Shown: positions 19,190 through 28,978, counted from the stretch's first letter. The stretch is DNA of 64,000 nucleotides from Alphaproteobacteria bacterium US3C007 (GCA_034423775.1 CP139918.1:620001-684000), one strand, 5' to 3'. Program-made: numbers and translations. Notes: a model not told the origin generated them from the sequence alone.

Positions 19190-20941
19190 TTATGTCTGGA
19201 TGGCGTAACGCATTTCATGATCGCGCTCACGCCTCAATTGTTCAGGGGGGCGGGTTCTGGTGAGAACCCAATTGATGCGTGTCGCATAACTTATTGCGCT
19301 CTGAGATAAAACCACCTGTTTTGTGGCCCGCGGCTGTAACGCCTGACGCTCAAGATACACGCTGCTTTCCAAAGCCAGCTTAACCGTCGCGTCAGTGCTT
19401 AACGCCCAGGTTTCAGAATTTGGCAATATCAGCACCGCTTGCCCGCCCGTGGGGTGAATTCTGACCACAATATCAGGATGCAAATGAAACCGAAGCTTGC
19501 AGGAAAACCCTTGCAAGCCTTGGCGCCGCATAGATTGATCAAACAGCAACTTATCGCGCGCGGCAACCGCGATCAGAACCTCTTCACCACTGAGCAGATC
19601 CCCATCTGGCGATAAAGTGAGCGTTCGGGCATGGGTTAAGCCCGTTTTGGCGAGAAACCCATCATGGCCACCTTCAAATTTTTGCCCTGCTGTCGATAAT
19701 GATAACGCGCTGGGGAATTCAGACGGCCCATTTACCAAAGCATCACGGCGCTGGCCGGAAAACCATAAACGGGGGCCCAGTTCAGCGCTGACAAAATCTT
19801 CGATGACAAGAGTGGAATGCGAGGCGGTGCCGCGCCCGGTTCGGCGCCAATCTTCGCCAAAGCGTCGCCCTGACCCGCAATTCACGATCACCGGATGGCG
19901 CCCAGAAGTGAGCTCGAAGGCCAAACTTGACGCATGCGCGTTGATCGAGGCCCGCCCCTGCGGCAAGGCCCCGGCATCAATCAACACGCTGCTGGCGCCC
20001 GCGCTTAAGCGGGCGAAACCCATTGCCAAACCGCTCTGCGGAAACCCCCTGCTGCCCGAGGCTGCCAAAGCCTGATCAAGCCGCCCCGAAAACCCGCGAC
20101 CACCGCCATGAAAGCGTGCCAATCCACCATCTTTATGGCGCAGCATGCGCAATGTCGGCGCGATGCGTTGGATCGCATCCAAATGTAAATCGGCTGGGGT
20201 CCAACCGGCGGCGCGCAACGCCGCTGCCGTCCAGCTTAAAAGCGAAAAAATATCCAAAAGCTCTTCGGGATTGCGCGAAAAAATACTGCCGGTGGCGTCA
20301 ATTTGAACGCGGCATTCATGCGCCAAAGCCCGCGTTGCCGGCGCTACCAAAGGGTGCAGAAGCTTGATCGCAAGCGCTGCAGAAATCAAACCCGCCAAGG
20401 CTTCAAAGCGCGGCAAACCCGGCGATACAGAGGGCCATCTTTTTGAGATGAATACAGCTTGCTTGGCAAGAGCCTCTACAAAATCCGCCCGTCGGCTTGA
20501 ATCCGCGCCATCAAGCAGCATCACGCTGTGATGTAACCAACGCAAAACCCGCCGACCGGCGATATCGGCCCGCCATCCAGGACCACCGCCGCGCCCAAAC
20601 CGGTCGATCCAAAGATCCACCCACGCCTGCGCCATCGCGCCGCTTTTACGGCCCCCGAGTGCTGCCAAATGATCCAGCCAAACCGATCCATGAAGATCCA
20701 AAATCGCAGCCTGGTCAGACAGGCTCAGATCCCACAAAGCATTGTGCTGCAAATCCACCTGATGGCCCTGCAAAACAAACTGACCCGACAAAATTTGCCG
20801 ACCCAATTCAGGGCTGCCAATCGAACGTGGCTCGACCTCAAGCAAGTCGGTCACTGGAAATGATTTTAGGCCAATCCAGCGCGCGGTTAACCTGTCGACC
20901 AAACGCCTGTAGCGTGAAGAAAAATTGTGAGACGCCGCCAT
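19190..20941 (-). CDS. Heparinase II/III-family protein
   Basis: 583 residues. An N-terminal all-alpha toroid-like region is followed by a beta-sandwich region with the heparinase II/III signature seen around [19 protein letters not shown] and [15 protein letters not shown]. Characterised members are polysaccharide lyases acting on heparin- or alginate-like acidic polymers. No signal peptide is evident, which is odd for a secreted lyase. It lies between rsmB and purH, a housekeeping setting that argues for a cell-envelope or internal polymer role and not for scavenging. That role is inference. Confidence 0.8.
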   Translation of the reverse strand: MAASHNFSSRYRRLVDRLTARWIGLKSFPVTDLLEVEPRSIGSPELGRQILSGQFVLQGHQVDLQHNALWDLSLSDQAAILDLHGSVWLDHLAALGGRKSGAMAQAWVDLWIDRFGRGGGPGWRADIAGRRVLRWLHHSVMLLDGADSSRRADFVEALAKQAVFISKRWPSVSPGLPRFEALAGLISAALAIKLLHPLVAPATRALAHECRVQIDATGSIFSRNPEELLDIFSLLSWTAAALRAAGWTPADLHLDAIQRIAPTLRMLRHKDGGLARFHGGGRGFSGRLDQALAASGSRGFPQSGLAMGFARLSAGASSVLIDAGALPQGRASINAHASSLAFELTSGRHPVIVNCGSGRRFGEDWRRTGRGTASHSTLVIEDFVSAELGPRLWFSGQRRDALVNGPSEFPSALSLSTAGQKFEGGHDGFLAKTGLTHARTLTLSPDGDLLSGEEVLIAVAARDKLLFDQSMRRQGLQGFSCKLRFHLHPDIVVRIHPTGGQAVLILPNSETWALSTDATVKLALESSVYLERQALQPRATKQVVLSQSAISYATRINWVLTRTRPPEQLRRERDHEMRYAIQT

Positions 20942-21023
20942 GTTCTATGCCCCTTGGCGCTTGCATTGGCCCAAGGGCAGTATAGAAAACGCGCCGTAAC
21001 AAGTCACGCGGCAAATACGCATG

Positions 21024-22301
21024 TTACGCCCAGCGCAACACTGTAATGAAAAAGCCATCCATGCCGCCATGCTCTGCCCAAAAATCGGGTCGCAACCGCA
21101 GCCCTAATTCTGCAACCCGCCATTCTTGCGCGATAAAATCCTTGTCCAATGCGCTGTGATCCACGCGCAGGCTTGGATGCTTTTGTAACGCGTTCTCAAT
21201 CTGCGCTTCACCCTCATCCGGCAGCAGCGAACAAGTGCAATAAACCAACCGCCCATGTGCCGCCATGCGCTCCAAAGCGTGGTCCAATAACTGCGCCTGA
21301 AGATCAAAAAGCGCTGAAAACTGTGCCCCATCTTTGGCGAAGGGCAGATCAGGATGCCGCCGAATGGTTCCGGTGGCCGAACATGGCGCGTCCAACACAA
21401 CCACATCATAGTCTGTACGCCCATGCGCCCGCGCATCCGCCACGATGATATCAGCCTTTAGACCCGTTCTGTCTAAATTTTCATGCAAACGCTGCAATCG
21501 GGATTGCGAAATATCAAGCGCCGTGGTGCTGGCGCCAGCGGCGCTAAGCTGCATGGTTTTACCGCCCGGGGCGGCGCAAAGATCCAAAGCCTTTTGACCC
21601 GATAAATCGCCAAGCAACCGCACTGGCAGAGCCGCAGCTGCATCTTGCACCCACCAATCTCCACTGGCAAATCCGGGGCGCGCGGTCAACGCACCCTCTG
21701 CGCTGAGGCGGATGCTGCCTCCTGGCAACACAGTGCCATTTAACTGCGCGGCCCAATCAGCAGCGCGCGCGGGATCTTTCAGCGTTATATCGATCGGAAC
21801 TGATTTAAAATGCGCCAATTCAATTGACCCCATCGCCGAAGCCCCATAGGCTTCAACCAAAGGCTGACGCAGCCAAGAGGGCAGGCGCGGCACGCGCAAC
21901 TTCTGCCAATCTTCCGGACCAGTTTGTGCCACTTTGCGCAACACCGCATTTATCAAACCTTTAAACGAGGCTGTGCGTTTGCTGTTGCCCGCAAGCGCAA
22001 CGGCTTCATTCACAATCCCATGCGCATCCCCCCCCCGGCACAGCTCGACAACCGCCAGACGCAGGATATTACGCACGCCAAGCGGCGGGTTTTTGCGGAT
22101 ATGTTTGGCCAGCAAACGGTCAGCACGCTCTAGCCCGCGCAGCGTCTCCAGCGCCAAACGCTGCGCGCGCGCGCGCGCCTCAGGTGCCAGCGGCGCCAAA
22201 ATATTTTCGGCAAGCAATTCTGCAATCAATTTGCCCTCAAGCAAAACCCCATTCAGCAGCTGCACGGCAGCGGCCCTTGGCGAAAGGTGAGGTTTTACCA
22301 T
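21024..22301 (-). CDS. rsmB: 16S rRNA m5C967 methyltransferase (RsmB/NOL1/NOP2/sun family)
   Basis: 425 residues. The N-terminal NusB-like helical domain (residues 1-140) is followed by a SAM-dependent methyltransferase domain with LDLCAAPGGKTMQL. The two catalytic cysteines are in DAPCSATGTIRRHPDL and VYCTCSLLPDEGE. It methylates a cytosine in 16S rRNA. The ATG at 22301 has AAGGA seven bases upstream; a TTG at 22307 is less likely. It heads the leftward block that runs to the M16 pair and is divergent from the DUF1674 gene. Confidence 0.93.
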   Translation of the reverse strand: MVKPHLSPRAAAVQLLNGVLLEGKLIAELLAENILAPLAPEARARAQRLALETLRGLERADRLLAKHIRKNPPLGVRNILRLAVVELCRGGDAHGIVNEAVALAGNSKRTASFKGLINAVLRKVAQTGPEDWQKLRVPRLPSWLRQPLVEAYGASAMGSIELAHFKSVPIDITLKDPARAADWAAQLNGTVLPGGSIRLSAEGALTARPGFASGDWWVQDAAAALPVRLLGDLSGQKALDLCAAPGGKTMQLSAAGASTTALDISQSRLQRLHENLDRTGLKADIIVADARAHGRTDYDVVVLDAPCSATGTIRRHPDLPFAKDGAQFSALFDLQAQLLDHALERMAAHGRLVYCTCSLLPDEGEAQIENALQKHPSLRVDHSALDKDFIAQEWRVAELGLRLRPDFWAEHGGMDGFFITVLRWA

Positions 22302-22367
22302 AGTCAAATCCTTGCATTTATCAGAGCCGAGCGTATATCTATCTCACCACAAAGAGGAAAGCCCCGA

Positions 22368-22544
22368 GTGTCTCAAGACCGCAAAGATCTGCCCGCTGCC
22401 GCGATCCGTGCCTTGGCCGAAGCCGAAGCGCGTCGCCAGACTGCCAAAAACACGCCTCTTCCTAAAGAGCTGGGTGGCCGCGATGGACCCGAACCCGTGC
22501 GCTATGGAGATTGGGAGAAAAAAGGCTTGGCGGTCGATTTTTAG
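22368..22544 (+). CDS. DUF1674 small protein (SdhAF4-like)
   Basis: 58 residues. The C-terminal ELGGRDGPEPVRYGDWEKKG followed by LAVDF is the hallmark of DUF1674, the family that includes the succinate dehydrogenase assembly factor SDHAF4, which binds flavinylated SdhA. The GTG at 22368 is chosen because AGAGGAAA precedes it by eight bases and family members begin close to this point; an upstream in-frame ATG at 22287 would overlap the rsmB start. No sdh genes are nearby. It is convergent with fmt, with three bases between the stops. Confidence 0.85.
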   Translation: MSQDRKDLPAAAIRALAEAEARRQTAKNTPLPKELGGRDGPEPVRYGDWEKKGLAVDF

Positions 22545-22547
22545 GCC

Positions 22548-23465
22548 CTAGACAAGCTGCTCACCAGCAATAACAGGCGTTCCGCGCAGAAACTCAGCGG
22601 ATGATTGCGCAGATTTCCCAGCCCGCTGCAGCCGCGTAATCCGCAGCGCACCTGACCCACAGGCAATGCCAAGATCATCATCAAGAACAGTGCCTGCAGA
22701 GGCCAATGGCTGCTCACATGAGATCAGCGCTGATCCCAAAAACTTCACACGCTCACCGCGCAGCATCGCCCAAGCACCTGGAAAGGGCGATAAGCCGCGG
22801 ATTTGGCGATCTAAAATTTCAGCCGGCAAAGACCAATCAATCTGCGCTTCGCTTTTATCAATTTTCTGCGCATAGCAAATACCAACTGAAGATTGTGGCC
22901 GTGCTTGCAACTGAGATAAATCCTTCAGACTCTGCACAATCGACCGCGCGCCAAGGTCAGTTAAACGCTCATGCAACGCGGCGGTTGTCTCATCTGGCGC
23001 GATTGAAATTGTTTCTTGATATAAAACCGGCCCGGTATCGAGCCCAGCTTCCATTTGCATAATGCAGATGCCGGTCTCGCGATCACCCGCCATAATCGCC
23101 CGATGGATGGGCGCGGCTCCACGCCAGCGCGGCAATAAAGACGCATGGATATTCAAACATCCATGCGCTGGCGCATCCAGCAGCTCTTGCGGCAGCAACA
23201 GCCCATATGCCACAACCACCGCCGCATCCGCCCGCAACTCAGAAAAAGCAGCCTGCTCCTCTGCCTCTTTCAGCGAGGCTGGATGACGCACGTCAAGCGT
23301 TAACGCAAGCGCGCGCGCATGCACAGGACAAGGGCGTTGTTTTTTGCCCCGCCCTGCCGGCCTGGGCGGCTGCGTATAAACCGCAACGATCTCATGCCCT
23401 GCGGCGACCAACGCCTCTAAGACCGGCACGGAAAACGCCGGACTGCCCATAAAAATCAACCTCAT
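22548..23465 (-). CDS. fmt: Methionyl-tRNA formyltransferase
   Basis: 305 residues. It formylates initiator Met-tRNA. The N-terminal formyltransferase domain has [15 protein letters not shown], the catalytic [20 protein letters not shown] with Asn and His, and [21 protein letters not shown] sequence. The C-terminal OB-type domain follows with [17 protein letters not shown]. It overlaps the deformylase-like gene by four bases, forming def - def-like - fmt, so formylation and deformylation are encoded together. Confidence 0.97.
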   Translation of the reverse strand: MRLIFMGSPAFSVPVLEALVAAGHEIVAVYTQPPRPAGRGKKQRPCPVHARALALTLDVRHPASLKEAEEQAAFSELRADAAVVVAYGLLLPQELLDAPAHGCLNIHASLLPRWRGAAPIHRAIMAGDRETGICIMQMEAGLDTGPVLYQETISIAPDETTAALHERLTDLGARSIVQSLKDLSQLQARPQSSVGICYAQKIDKSEAQIDWSLPAEILDRQIRGLSPFPGAWAMLRGERVKFLGSALISCEQPLASAGTVLDDDLGIACGSGALRITRLQRAGKSAQSSAEFLRGTPVIAGEQLV

Positions 23466-23956
23466 GACAGTTTCCTTGCTTTGCGAAGCAACATATCGCG
23501 CCGCGTTTTCGACAGATGATCAAAATACATTTTTCCATTCAAATGATCTATTTGATGTTGCAAAGAGGTCGCCCATAAGCCAACGAAATCTTCGGTCTGC
23601 AGGGCACCTTGCGAATCTAAAAAACGCGCGGTGATTGCACGTGGTCGTTTAATCTGCGCGCTAACCCCTGGTAAATTCGGGCTGGCCTCTTCATAGCTGC
23701 GCAGCTCGATCGACGCATGAAGCACTTCCGGATTTGCCATACAAATGGCTTGCCCGCGCGCGTCTGAGGCGTCAATCACAGCCAAGCGCAGCATTTTGCC
23801 GATTTGCGGCGCTGCCAAACCGACCCCGGGCATGGCCTCCATCGTATCGATCATATCTTGCCAAAGGGCATGAATATCTTCTGTGATCTCTGAAATAGCC
23901 TTAGCCGGTCGACGCAGGCGTGGATCAGGCCAAGCCAAACAGCGGCGCACGCCCAT
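23462..23956 (-). CDS. Peptide deformylase-like protein lacking key active-site residues
   Basis: 164 residues with the full deformylase fold pattern. Motif 1 ([10 protein letters not shown], residues 44-53) is intact. Motif 2, EGCLS in active enzymes, reads EASPN (90-94), so the metal-ligand Cys is Ser. Motif 3, HEIDH, reads HQIDH (134-138), so the catalytic Glu is Gln. Both metal His residues remain. Family knowledge says the Cys and Glu are essential, so ordinary deformylase activity is unlikely. It lies between an intact def and fmt, with a four-base overlap to fmt. A ribosome-linked or regulatory role is possible but only inferred. Confidence 0.85.
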   Translation of the reverse strand: MGVRRCLAWPDPRLRRPAKAISEITEDIHALWQDMIDTMEAMPGVGLAAPQIGKMLRLAVIDASDARGQAICMANPEVLHASIELRSYEEASPNLPGVSAQIKRPRAITARFLDSQGALQTEDFVGLWATSLQHQIDHLNGKMYFDHLSKTRRDMLLRKARKLS

Positions 23957-23958
23957 GC

Positions 23959-24486
23959 TTATTCGGCCTTGCCGCGCGCGATCTCACGCTTAAATTTCTG
24001 CATTTTACGCGTGATCATCTGGCGTTTGATCGCGCCTAAATAATCGATAAAAAGCTTGCCATTCAAATGATCAATTTCATGCTGAATGCAGGTGGCCCAA
24101 AGACCGTCAAACCCCGCTTTATGCTCTGCCCCATTTTGATCAAACCAGAGCACTTCAACTTCACTGGGCCGCGTCACTTCGGCAAAATGTTCAGGGATCG
24201 ATAAACACCCTTCTTCATATATATTTGTCTCGTCAGATTGGGCAGTGATCTGCGGGTTTATCATAATTTTCGGATCTGGCGCGGCGCCATCTTCCTTGAC
24301 GCAATCCAAAACCACAATCCGCTCTAACACGCCGATTTGCGGTGCGGCCAAGCCAATGCCAGGCGCATCATACATCGTTTCCAACATATCTTCTGCCAAG
24401 CCTCGCACCGCATCGGTAATATCGACAACATCGGCGCAGGCTTTTTTCAAGCGTGGATCGGGATGAAAAAGAATAGGTCTGATCAT
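23959..24486 (-). CDS. def: Peptide deformylase
   Basis: 175 residues. All three motifs are present: [17 protein letters not shown] and HEIDHLNG. It removes the formyl group from nascent N-termini using a metal ion held by Cys and two His. The ATG at 24486 gives MIRPILFHPDPRLKK, the normal family start; an upstream in-frame start at 24618 adds 44 non-homologous residues and would overlap the divergent C-S lyase gene. First gene of the def - def-like - fmt unit. Confidence 0.96.
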   Translation of the reverse strand: MIRPILFHPDPRLKKACADVVDITDAVRGLAEDMLETMYDAPGIGLAAPQIGVLERIVVLDCVKEDGAAPDPKIMINPQITAQSDETNIYEEGCLSIPEHFAEVTRPSEVEVLWFDQNGAEHKAGFDGLWATCIQHEIDHLNGKLFIDYLGAIKRQMITRKMQKFKREIARGKAE

Positions 24487-24581
24487 GCGCGTGATGTAAG
24501 ACAAACCCAAAGCGGTTGCAACGGCTCTTGCGCCTAAGCGGCAATGCGATAGGGTTGCTAGCGCACCTTTGGGAGGGTTGG

Positions 24582-25754
24582 ATGCATTTCGACGAGCAGA
24601 TAGACCGGCGCGGTTCAAACTGTGACAAATGGGATAATATGGAAGCCAAATACGGCGTTTCGCCGGAAGACGGGTTGGCCATGTGGGTTGCCGATGGCGA
24701 TTTCCGTCCCCCAGCTTGCGTGCAGCAGGCCGTGCAAGACATGGCCGCCCACGGTATTTACGGCTATTATGGCGCGCTTGATCACTATCACAAGGCGATC
24801 TGTTGGTGGATGGAGACCCGCCATAACTGGCGGGTTGACCCCGATTGGATTTTCACCACCCATGGCTTGGGCAATGGCATCGCAATGTGCGTTGAAAGCT
24901 TTACCGAAGCGAAGGATGGCGTGGTACTTTTTTCCCCTGTTTATCACAGTTTTTACCGGATTATAAAAGCCAGCGGCCGAGCGATTACAGAATGCCCACT
25001 GGTAAATAATCAAGGACGCTATGAATTTGATTTCGAAGCGTATGACAGCCTGCTCACTGGGGCAGAGAAAATGCTGGTTCTATGCTCGCCGCAAAACCCC
25101 GGAGGCCGGGTTTGGACCAAAGCCGAATTGCAAGGCATTGCCGATTTTGCAAAACGCCATGACCTTATTATTGTATCAGATGAAATCCACCATGATCTGA
25201 TCTATCCGGGTAAAAAGCATATCGCGATGCCCTTGGTCGATGCCAGTATCCGCGACCGGCTGGTGATGATGACCGCGACCACAAAATCGTTTAATATTGC
25301 CGGATGTCACACTGGCAATGTGATCATCGAGGATCGCAATTTGCGGGCAAGATTTGGGGCGAAAATGCGCGCGCTGGCGCTCAGCCCGAATAGTTTTGGC
25401 ATCGTAATGGCCACAGCAGCCTATAGCCCTGACGGGGCTTTATGGATTGATGGTTTAATGCGCTACTTAAATGAAAACCGGGCCATGTTTGAAACGGGGC
25501 TAAACGCGATTCCTGGTGCCAAAGCGATGCAACTTGAAGCCACCTATTTGTCTTGGATAGATTTCACAGATACCGGCATGACGCCGCAAGAAATTTCTAC
25601 CCGCGTAGAGAAAGGCGCAAAAATCGCAGCCAATCACGGAGCCACTTTCGGTGCTGGTGGCGATTATTTTCTAAGGTTCAACTTAGCCCTTCCCAAACAA
25701 CAAATCGAAGAGGCCGTCGGGCGATTACAAACCGCCTTTGGCGACTTGCAATAA
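24582..25754 (+). CDS. patB: PatB/MalY-family PLP-dependent C-S lyase (cystathionine beta-lyase type)
   Basis: 390 residues, a fold-type I aminotransferase-like enzyme. The N-terminus KWDNMEAKYGV with AMWVADGDFRPPA is typical of the MalY/PatB branch. The PLP lysine is K235 in TATTKSFNIAG, and the Asp/Tyr contacts are in SDEIHHDL and CSPQNPGGRVW. These enzymes split cystathionine or other C-S bonds to give a thiol, pyruvate and ammonia. The ATG at 24582 has GGGAGG upstream; the in-frame start at 24516 is rejected. It is divergent from def. Confidence 0.9.
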   Translation: MHFDEQIDRRGSNCDKWDNMEAKYGVSPEDGLAMWVADGDFRPPACVQQAVQDMAAHGIYGYYGALDHYHKAICWWMETRHNWRVDPDWIFTTHGLGNGIAMCVESFTEAKDGVVLFSPVYHSFYRIIKASGRAITECPLVNNQGRYEFDFEAYDSLLTGAEKMLVLCSPQNPGGRVWTKAELQGIADFAKRHDLIIVSDEIHHDLIYPGKKHIAMPLVDASIRDRLVMMTATTKSFNIAGCHTGNVIIEDRNLRARFGAKMRALALSPNSFGIVMATAAYSPDGALWIDGLMRYLNENRAMFETGLNAIPGAKAMQLEATYLSWIDFTDTGMTPQEISTRVEKGAKIAANHGATFGAGGDYFLRFNLALPKQQIEEAVGRLQTAFGDLQ

Positions 25755-25757
25755 ACC

Positions 25758-26102
25758 TCAGCTCAGCAAAGCCACTGGGGCATCGTGACGTTGCTCGAAA
25801 TCCAAAGGCGGGCGATCTAACGCCACTGTGTTCCGTTTAAATTCAAAATGGACTTCTCCGTGTTCTTCTTGCGAGGCAACGATCAAACATTGATAGACAT
25901 GTGTCGCGCCGTTAAACACATCAACCAAGCCACGCATATGCGGCGCTCCCTCGGCCGAGATAACAAAGCCTGTGTCCCAAAGCTTCAAGATGGGATAAAT
26001 CTCACCGTCAAACTGAACCCGAAAACGACTTTTACGCTTCAATTCATCCGCCCGTGCCCGATCAAGGCCCTGCTGTACGTCTCGCGATAAAAATGTGCTC
26101 AT
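25758..26102 (-). CDS. Conserved hypothetical protein
   Basis: 114 residues with no signal peptide or TM segment. A charged N-terminus (LDRARADELKRKSRFRVQFD) leads into a compact beta-rich stretch (YPILKLWDTGFVISAEG, GLVDVFNGATHVYQCLIVAS) and ends FEFKRNT/PPLDFEQRHDAPVALL. I recognise it as a type of short protein found across Rhodobacterales, but no function is known to me. The basic N-terminus and following barrel-like pattern are loosely reminiscent of PilZ domains; this is speculation. It converges on the C-S lyase gene, with three bases between the stops. Confidence 0.7.
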   Translation of the reverse strand: MSTFLSRDVQQGLDRARADELKRKSRFRVQFDGEIYPILKLWDTGFVISAEGAPHMRGLVDVFNGATHVYQCLIVASQEEHGEVHFEFKRNTVALDRPPLDFEQRHDAPVALLS

Positions 26103-26577
26103 CGGCTCTTCCTATATTTTCATTAGAAATTCTGGCGCAGCGCGGCAAATTTTCAAGATCCCGGCGTATCAATAGTTTCCAAATGCCAAACGCTTCTGCC
26201 GATTAGAAAAATCGCTTAGGCTTTACGACGCCGCGCAAGAGACCCCAGCTCCATTGTGGAAGCCTACAAGATCTTGTGGATGCCTGCAGGCGCCATGCCA
26301 AAACTCGTTTTATTGCGCCAAATTCCCGCCATGCGTAAAAAATTTACTTTTAAAACTAAGCGTGAAACGTGCCCGGCAACTATGGCGCAAATACAACAAA
26401 ATATCATTTTAAAAAAATGTATGTGGCTGACTCTTGGCGAAATTGCACGGATTCTAAGCCTTTTAAATACAAGAGCGAATCACAGCTTATCTAGAAAAGT
26501 AGCCCGCCAATACCGGCCCCGTCAGAGCGTTTTAAAAACAGCGGGTGGTATCCTCTTAACCCCGCCCCGCCGCTTTC
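26103..26577. other. Non-coding stretch, no recognised element
   Basis: About 475 bases between the conserved hypothetical gene and the response-regulator gene. A long open frame on the + strand (26256-26801) runs into the response regulator on the opposite strand and has a composition unlike a protein, so it is not called. I saw no tRNA, clear terminator or riboswitch. Confidence 0.5.
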
Positions 26578-26940
26578 CTATGCGCGCTCGGCATAATGCT
26601 CAACCATCGCCACCAAATCATCTGGGGGCGTTTCGCTTTGTAAATAGGCGCAGGCGTTCGAACAATGCTGAAAAATCGAGCCATCCGAAAAGAAACTTGT
26701 ATTGGTCACAAAAACCACACGCGCCTTGGGTCGGCGATAATTGGCGAAATCTGAAATTGCAAAAGCGCTGCCGTTTTTCAACACCAGATCTAAAACTATA
26801 ATGTCAAACTCATCTTGCATGAGCGCTTTGACAGCCTCAGATTGTGATCGCGCAAAACACACATCTGCACCACTGCGCTGCAGAGCGCGCTCCCAAAGAC
26901 ACCCCAATTCAAAATGACTTTCAACAATAAGCACCCTCAT
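26578..26940 (-). CDS. Stand-alone receiver-domain protein (atypical response regulator)
   Basis: 120 residues comprising only a CheY-like receiver domain, without an output domain. The phospho-acceptor is likely D51 in IIVLDLVLKNG, and the conserved Thr/Ser is T79 in VVFVTNT. The usual acidic pair near the N-terminus is reduced to one residue (E7 in LIVESHF), and the invariant Lys is replaced by Gln (Q101 in AYLQSE). Phosphorylation could therefore be weak or absent. No kinase gene is nearby. An AT-rich region upstream (26941-27104) separates it from the cobalamin genes. Confidence 0.8.
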   Translation of the reverse strand: MRVLIVESHFELGCLWERALQRSGADVCFARSQSEAVKALMQDEFDIIVLDLVLKNGSAFAISDFANYRRPKARVVFVTNTSFFSDGSIFQHCSNACAYLQSETPPDDLVAMVEHYAERA

Positions 26941-27104
26941 AAGACCCCCGCGCCGACACCAGAAAAAGAAAGGAATTGATCGATTATCAACGCAAAAAGT
27001 AATAACAAAAGGTTAATGATCACATAAAATGTTAATCATTTTGAAAGAACTTGAAACCAACCGCCGAATAGACTTCTAGTGCTGCGCATAAAGACGGATG
27101 AAAT

Positions 27105-28061
27105 ATGTTTGATTTAACAGAAAAAACAAAGCCCCGGGATCATGGTGGACAGCTTGAAACCGCTTGCGCGCTTTATGGGGGGCTGCCAGAAGATTGGATT
27201 GATTTGTCAACCGGAATTAACCCCGAGCCCTATCCTGTTATATCTTTTTCAGCAGATGATTTTCAAAGATTACCCAGTATATCCGCGTATAATAGCCTGA
27301 TCGCGGCCGCACGCGAATTTTGGTCGGTTCCAAACACCGCGCATGTGGTTGCCACCGCGGGCGCATCCGCGGCGATCGCGGCCTTGCCCAGTTTGCTCCC
27401 TCCCAGCCAAGTGGCGATCGCGCACCCAACCTATAATGAGCATCAAGCCGCCTTTACCGCCGCCGGATGGCGCGTTTCCGATAGCGCCCAGGCGGCGCAG
27501 GTCGTGGTGCATCCAAATAACCCCGATGGCCGGCTATGGCGCGCGAAAGAGTTAACACGGCCTATTTGCATCATTGATGAAAGTTTTTGCGACGTAACCC
27601 CGCAAGACAGTTTGATCGCTGAAGCAGGCAAACCCGGGCGAATAATCTTAAAAAGCTTTGGCAAGTTTTGGGGCCTTGCTGGGCTGCGCTTGGGCTTTGC
27701 AATAGGAGCCGATCCCGTTTTAAGACAGCTCGAAAACCGGCTCGGACCCTGGGCCGTATCTGGGCCCGCCTTACGCATGGGGGCTGCCGCGCTGTCTGAT
27801 CCTACCTGGGCTCAGAACACCCGTAAGCGCCTGCACGCGGACGCCGCTCGGCTCGACAAATTGATGCTTGCCAAAGGCGCCCGATTGCACGGAGGCTGCA
27901 GCCTGTTTCGCCTCTATGAGCTGCGCGATGCCAAGGCCTGGCAAGCCAAGCTTGGGCAGCACCATATTTGGAGCCGCATCTTCCCCTATTCTAAAAGCTT
28001 TCTGCGGCTGGGCCTGCCTGCGCAATCCCACTGGGCGCGGATCGAAAAGGCGCTGTCATAA
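27105..28061 (+). CDS. cobD: Threonine-phosphate decarboxylase-like protein of cobalamin synthesis
   Basis: 318 residues, PLP-dependent, class I/II aminotransferase fold. The N-terminal DHGGQLETACALYGG and LSTGINPEPYP are typical of CobD (Salmonella naming; CobC in the aerobic-pathway naming). The PLP lysine is K187 in SFGKFWGLAGLRLG. It supplies the (R)-1-amino-2-propanol phosphate linker for B12. The stop overlaps the next ATG by one base, so it is coupled to cbiB, which uses its product. No cobalamin riboswitch was recognised in 26941-27104. Confidence 0.9.
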   Translation: MFDLTEKTKPRDHGGQLETACALYGGLPEDWIDLSTGINPEPYPVISFSADDFQRLPSISAYNSLIAAAREFWSVPNTAHVVATAGASAAIAALPSLLPPSQVAIAHPTYNEHQAAFTAAGWRVSDSAQAAQVVVHPNNPDGRLWRAKELTRPICIIDESFCDVTPQDSLIAEAGKPGRIILKSFGKFWGLAGLRLGFAIGADPVLRQLENRLGPWAVSGPALRMGAAALSDPTWAQNTRKRLHADAARLDKLMLAKGARLHGGCSLFRLYELRDAKAWQAKLGQHHIWSRIFPYSKSFLRLGLPAQSHWARIEKALS

Positions 28062-28978
28062 TGGCTTGGCTGTTGTTTTTTGCGCTGATCCTTGATGCAG
28101 TTCTTGGTGAGCCAGAGTGGCTGTGGTCGCGGGTGCGTCATCCAGCCGTTTTGATGGGTAATTTTATTTCCACCTGCACAAAACGCCTCAACTCCGGTGC
28201 CAATCGCAAACAAAAAGGCATCGCTGTTCTTTTGCTTGGGCTCAGTATCGCTATGGGCCTTGGCTTTCTACTCAGCCTTCTAGGCCCAATCTTTGAAACG
28301 CTGATTGCCGCCAGCTTGCTTGCGCATAAATCCTTGGTTCAACATGTAATCGCGGTGGCCAGAGGCCTGCGTCTTTCCCTGACCCAAGGCCGCAATGCGA
28401 TCAGCAGGATCGTGGGGCGCGATACCTCGCAGATGAACATTGCGCAAATTTCCCGGGCCGGAATTGAATCCGGAGCTGAGAATTTCTCAGATGGGGTGGT
28501 GGCACCGGCGTTTTACTTTTTAATCGGCGGGCTTCCCGGAATGTTACTGTATAAATTCACCAACACGGCCGATAGTATGATCGGATATAAAACCAAAGAG
28601 CTGCAAGAATTTGGATGGGCCGCAGCGCGCTTTGATGACTTGCTAAATTTTATTCCCGCACGGCTCAGCGCCGCGATTATACTGCTGGTCTCTGGGCATT
28701 GGAGCGGCCTAAGCAAACTGTCAGAGAATGCCAAAACCCATGCCTCTCCAAACGCCGGTTGGCCCGAAGCTGCGATGGCATTGGCGCTCAACGTGGCCTT
28801 GGCCGGCCCCCGCAGCTATCACGGGCGCCTAACAGATTTTGCCTGGATCCATCCAAACGGCAACCGCCATCCGGATGCTTATGAAATTGAGCGCTCGGTT
28901 GATATTCTTTGGAAAAGCTGGGCCGCGCTCTTGGCGTTGGTGGTGATAAGTGCAATCTTGTCAACAATGGTCCATTAA
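28061..28978 (+). CDS. cbiB: Adenosylcobinamide-phosphate synthase
   Basis: 305 residues, an integral membrane protein with several TM helices. Features of CbiB (CobD in aerobic-pathway naming) are DAVLGEPEWLWSRVRHPAVLMG at the N-terminus, ESGAENFSDGVVAPAFYFLIGG in the middle and GYKTKELQEFGWAAARFDDLLNFIPARL. It joins the aminopropanol linker to adenosylcobyrate. It starts on the last base of cobD. A possible lytic transglycosylase gene follows after 35 bases. Confidence 0.92.
   Translation: MAWLLFFALILDAVLGEPEWLWSRVRHPAVLMGNFISTCTKRLNSGANRKQKGIAVLLLGLSIAMGLGFLLSLLGPIFETLIAASLLAHKSLVQHVIAVARGLRLSLTQGRNAISRIVGRDTSQMNIAQISRAGIESGAENFSDGVVAPAFYFLIGGLPGMLLYKFTNTADSMIGYKTKELQEFGWAAARFDDLLNFIPARLSAAIILLVSGHWSGLSKLSENAKTHASPNAGWPEAAMALALNVALAGPRSYHGRLTDFAWIHPNGNRHPDAYEIERSVDILWKSWAALLALVVISAILSTMVH

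Noticed and set aside
26256..26801. 181-codon open frame on the + strand
   Set aside because: It covers most of the response-regulator gene on the other strand, has no recognisable domain and a composition unlike a real protein; the receiver-domain gene explains the overlap.
26941..27104. Possible cobalamin riboswitch before the cobD-cbiB pair
   Set aside because: No B12-box-like conserved sequence was found; the stretch is AT-rich with only weak repeats (TTAATGAT and TTAATCAT).
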